The notes under the pieces: model-generated
The model's input: the letters and a program-made list of their open reading frames with translations, nothing else
Database searches by the model: none
What the model was told of the DNA's origin: nothing
From: DASVDK01 sp036562265 [NCBI: Thermodesulfobacteriota bacterium]
GTDB lineage: Bacteria; DASVDK01
Reading direction: 5' to 3'
Assembly (NCBI GenBank): GCA_036562265.1
Contig: DATCKS010000543.1
Location: forward strand, 1 to 6,350
DNA: 6,350 nt
Part shown: piece by piece, positions 4,958 to 6,350 of the stretch
Layout of the letters: every line of letters starts with the position of its first letter
Numbering within the stretch: position 1 is the stretch's first letter
Translations under genes and position numbers: made by a program

Positions 4958-6310
4958 CTAGCCCCCGCTGACCGCCAGTTCGTCGACGAGGAGGCTCGGA
5001 GCCGCCGTGGAGGCACCGACCCGGACGTCGTTGCCCACCGCCGTCACGCGGCCGAGCAGGTCGACCAGGTTGCCGGCAAGGGCGAGGCCGCGCACCGGTT
5101 GCCCCACCTCGCCGCCGGTGACGAGGAACCCGCTCCCCCCGACGGAGAAGTCCCCGCTCACCGGGTCGGCCGTGTGGATGCCGAGCACCTCGGTCACGAG
5201 CAGCCCCTCGCCCATGCGGGCCGCGAGCGCCTCCGGCGAGAGGTCGCCCGGCTCGATCCGGATGGTCGTCACGCCGGCCGCGGGGGGGCCGGCGAGCGCC
5301 TGCCGTACGCCGTTGCCGGTCGACCGGCGCCCTTCCCGCGCCGCCGTCCGCGCGTCGTAGAGCAGGCCGGCGAAGCGGCCCTTCTCGACGAGCACCGTCC
5401 GGCCGGTCGGGACCCCTTCGTCGTCGAACGGCGCGCCGCGCCCGGCCCGCGTGTCGCGCCCGTCGTCGACCAGGGTGAGGACCGGCGACAGGAGCGGGTC
5501 GCCCGGCGCCACGCGGCGCGCGGCCAGAAGCGAGCGTCCCTTCTGGACCGCGTCGGCCGTGAAGGACTCGGCGAGGACCTCGAGGAGGTCGCACGTCACG
5601 GCGCGGTCGAGGATGACCGGACGCCGGCCCGTCGGCGGGACGACGGCGCCGAGGAGCGCCGCCGCGCGGCGGCCCGCCTCGCGCCCCACCGCCTCCACGT
5701 CGAGGCCGTCGAGCCTGGACGCCACGGCGTACTCCCACGCCGCCTCGGCCAGGGCACCCTCCTCGGCCACCGCCTCGAGGCTGGCGCTCACGCGCGAGGC
5801 GCGGTGTCCGCCGGCGAAGCCCTCGGAGGTGGCGAGGTAGACCTCGCGCCACTCCTCCCGGTAGGTGGCGCCCCGGACGCGCGCGACGCGCCGGTCGGCC
5901 GCGAGCGCCGCCGCCTCGAGCCGGCGGGCGGCGTCGATCCGCTCGGCCTGCGTGCGCGACGCGAGCGCAGGGTCCCAGGCGTCGACCGGCTCGGGCGCGG
6001 CCGGCGGCGCGAAGCGCATCCCCGGCTCCGGCGCCGCCACCTTCGCGCCGGCCAGCGCGCGGTCGACGAGGCGCTCGAGGCCGGTCGCGTCGAGCCGGGT
6101 CGTCGAGGCGAAGCCGGGCCGTCCGTCGACGAGCACGCGGAGCGCGACGCCCGCCTCGATCGCGGACTGCGTCCGCTCCGCCTCGCCCCCCTTCACCTCG
6201 ATCTCGACCGACCGCGTCGACTCGTAGTAGATCTCGAACGCCGCGGCGCCCCGTCCGGCGAGGCGCCGCGCCACCGCGGCGACGATGTCGGCCGGCGCCC
6301 TGGCCTTCAC
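4958..6310 (-). CDS. pmbA: TldE/PmbA-family protein (TldD/TldE protease, inactive-type subunit)
   Basis: The 450-residue product has the usual length of the family. The N-terminal part reads EIYYESTRSVEIEVKGGE (26-43), then GVALRVLVDGRPGFAST (54-70). The central part has FDDEGVPTGR (295-304), the LLYDARTAA segment (316-324) and STGNGVR (330-336). The C-terminal part has GIHTADPVSGDFSVGGSGF (377-395) and LAGNLVDLL (411-419), followed by VGNDVR. No HExxxH zinc motif is present, which separates TldE/PmbA from the catalytic TldD. In known systems TldD and TldE form a cytoplasmic metalloprotease that trims unfolded peptides, for example in microcin B17 maturation and CcdA turnover. TldD is often encoded next door and would be expected upstream, outside the window. 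The GTG start at 6310 has no clear Shine-Dalgarno and overlaps a TGA (GTGA), compatible with translational coupling; the frame stays open to the window edge, so an upstream start is possible. Confidence 0.92.
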   Translation of the reverse strand: MKARAPADIVAAVARRLAGRGAAAFEIYYESTRSVEIEVKGGEAERTQSAIEAGVALRVLVDGRPGFASTTRLDATGLERLVDRALAGAKVAAPEPGMRFAPPAAPEPVDAWDPALASRTQAERIDAARRLEAAALAADRRVARVRGATYREEWREVYLATSEGFAGGHRASRVSASLEAVAEEGALAEAAWEYAVASRLDGLDVEAVGREAGRRAAALLGAVVPPTGRRPVILDRAVTCDLLEVLAESFTADAVQKGRSLLAARRVAPGDPLLSPVLTLVDDGRDTRAGRGAPFDDEGVPTGRTVLVEKGRFAGLLYDARTAAREGRRSTGNGVRQALAGPPAAGVTTIRIEPGDLSPEALAARMGEGLLVTEVLGIHTADPVSGDFSVGGSGFLVTGGEVGQPVRGLALAGNLVDLLGRVTAVGNDVRVGASTAAPSLLVDELAVSGG

Positions 6311-6350
6311 CGGCGCGCCCGTCGGCCCGTACCGGCGCGCCCGCGGGCGG
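6307..6350 (-). other. Flank upstream of the TldE/PmbA start; possible 3' end of an upstream gene
   Basis: In one frame, 13 sense codons from the window edge lead to a TGA at 6309-6307 that overlaps the GTG start as GTGA. The encoded tail is Arg/Gly-rich and does not resemble the usual TldD C-terminus, so a gene end here is only possible. The other two frames are also open. Confidence 0.2.
6309..6343. repeat. Exact 13-bp direct repeat at the TldE/PmbA start
   Basis: ACCGGCGCGCCCG occurs at 6309-6321 and again at 6331-6343, 22 bp apart. Each copy contains the 8-bp palindrome GGCGCGCC. The 22-bp period is about two helical turns and is not a multiple of three, so it is not a repeated peptide. 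It could be a pair of protein-binding sites or chance in GC-rich DNA. Confidence 0.5.

Noticed and set aside
4707-4961. An 84-codon plus-strand frame in the spacer upstream of the chemoreceptor
   Set aside because: No ribosome site or domain was recognised, and its codon use is not distinct from background; it overlaps the sigma54-like element and hairpins.
4656-5852. A 398-codon minus-strand frame overlapping the TldE/PmbA gene and its downstream spacer
   Set aside because: It is an Arg/Gly-rich out-of-frame reading of the TldE/PmbA gene with no motif.
4958-6310. Assignment of this gene as TldD, the catalytic subunit
   Set aside because: No HExxxH zinc motif exists in the protein, and the C-terminal SGDFSVGGSGF and LAGNL motifs are of TldE/PmbA type.

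Overview
The window is very GC-rich (clearly above 65% by eye, with G or C at most third codon positions). It carries four protein genes, all read from the minus strand: a TldE/PmbA-family protein, a methyl-accepting chemotaxis protein, a serine/threonine protein kinase, and an M23 peptidase cut by the left edge. The mix (Hanks-type kinase with a PEGA-like tail, a Geobacter-like long chemoreceptor, a membrane-anchored coiled-coil M23 peptidase) fits a Gram-negative, high-GC bacterium such as a Methylomirabilota/Rokubacteria, Myxococcota or Desulfobacterota member. This placement is inference; no marker gene is present.

Layout in the direction of transcription, right to left. 6350-6311 is the start-side flank of the TldE/PmbA gene and holds an exact 13-bp direct repeat. 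6310-4958 is the TldE/PmbA gene, whose GTG start overlaps a TGA in another frame. 4957-4660 is a 298-bp spacer with a sigma54-like element and several hairpins. 4659-2554 is the chemoreceptor. 2553-2358 is a 196-bp spacer with a tandem 18-bp repeat, a long imperfect hairpin and a TTGACA promoter candidate placed so that the kinase mRNA would be almost leaderless. 2357-1053 is the kinase. 1052-805 is a 248-bp spacer with four small inverted repeats and no recognisable gene. 804-1 is the 5' part of the M23 peptidase gene.

Spacers of 196-298 bp, each with stem-loops, suggest that the four genes are separate transcription units and not one tight operon. No shared pathway is evident. The chemoreceptor and kinase sense and relay signals at the membrane, the M23 protein acts on the cell wall, and the TldE/PmbA protein belongs to a peptide-processing protease pair whose partner is not seen. 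I found no clear sign of a mobile element, CRISPR array, tRNA, rRNA or defence system. The strongest oddities are the very long, 28-residue-periodic signalling domain of the chemoreceptor with its altered hairpin tip, and the structured spacers. I do not see convincing evidence of an undescribed system.
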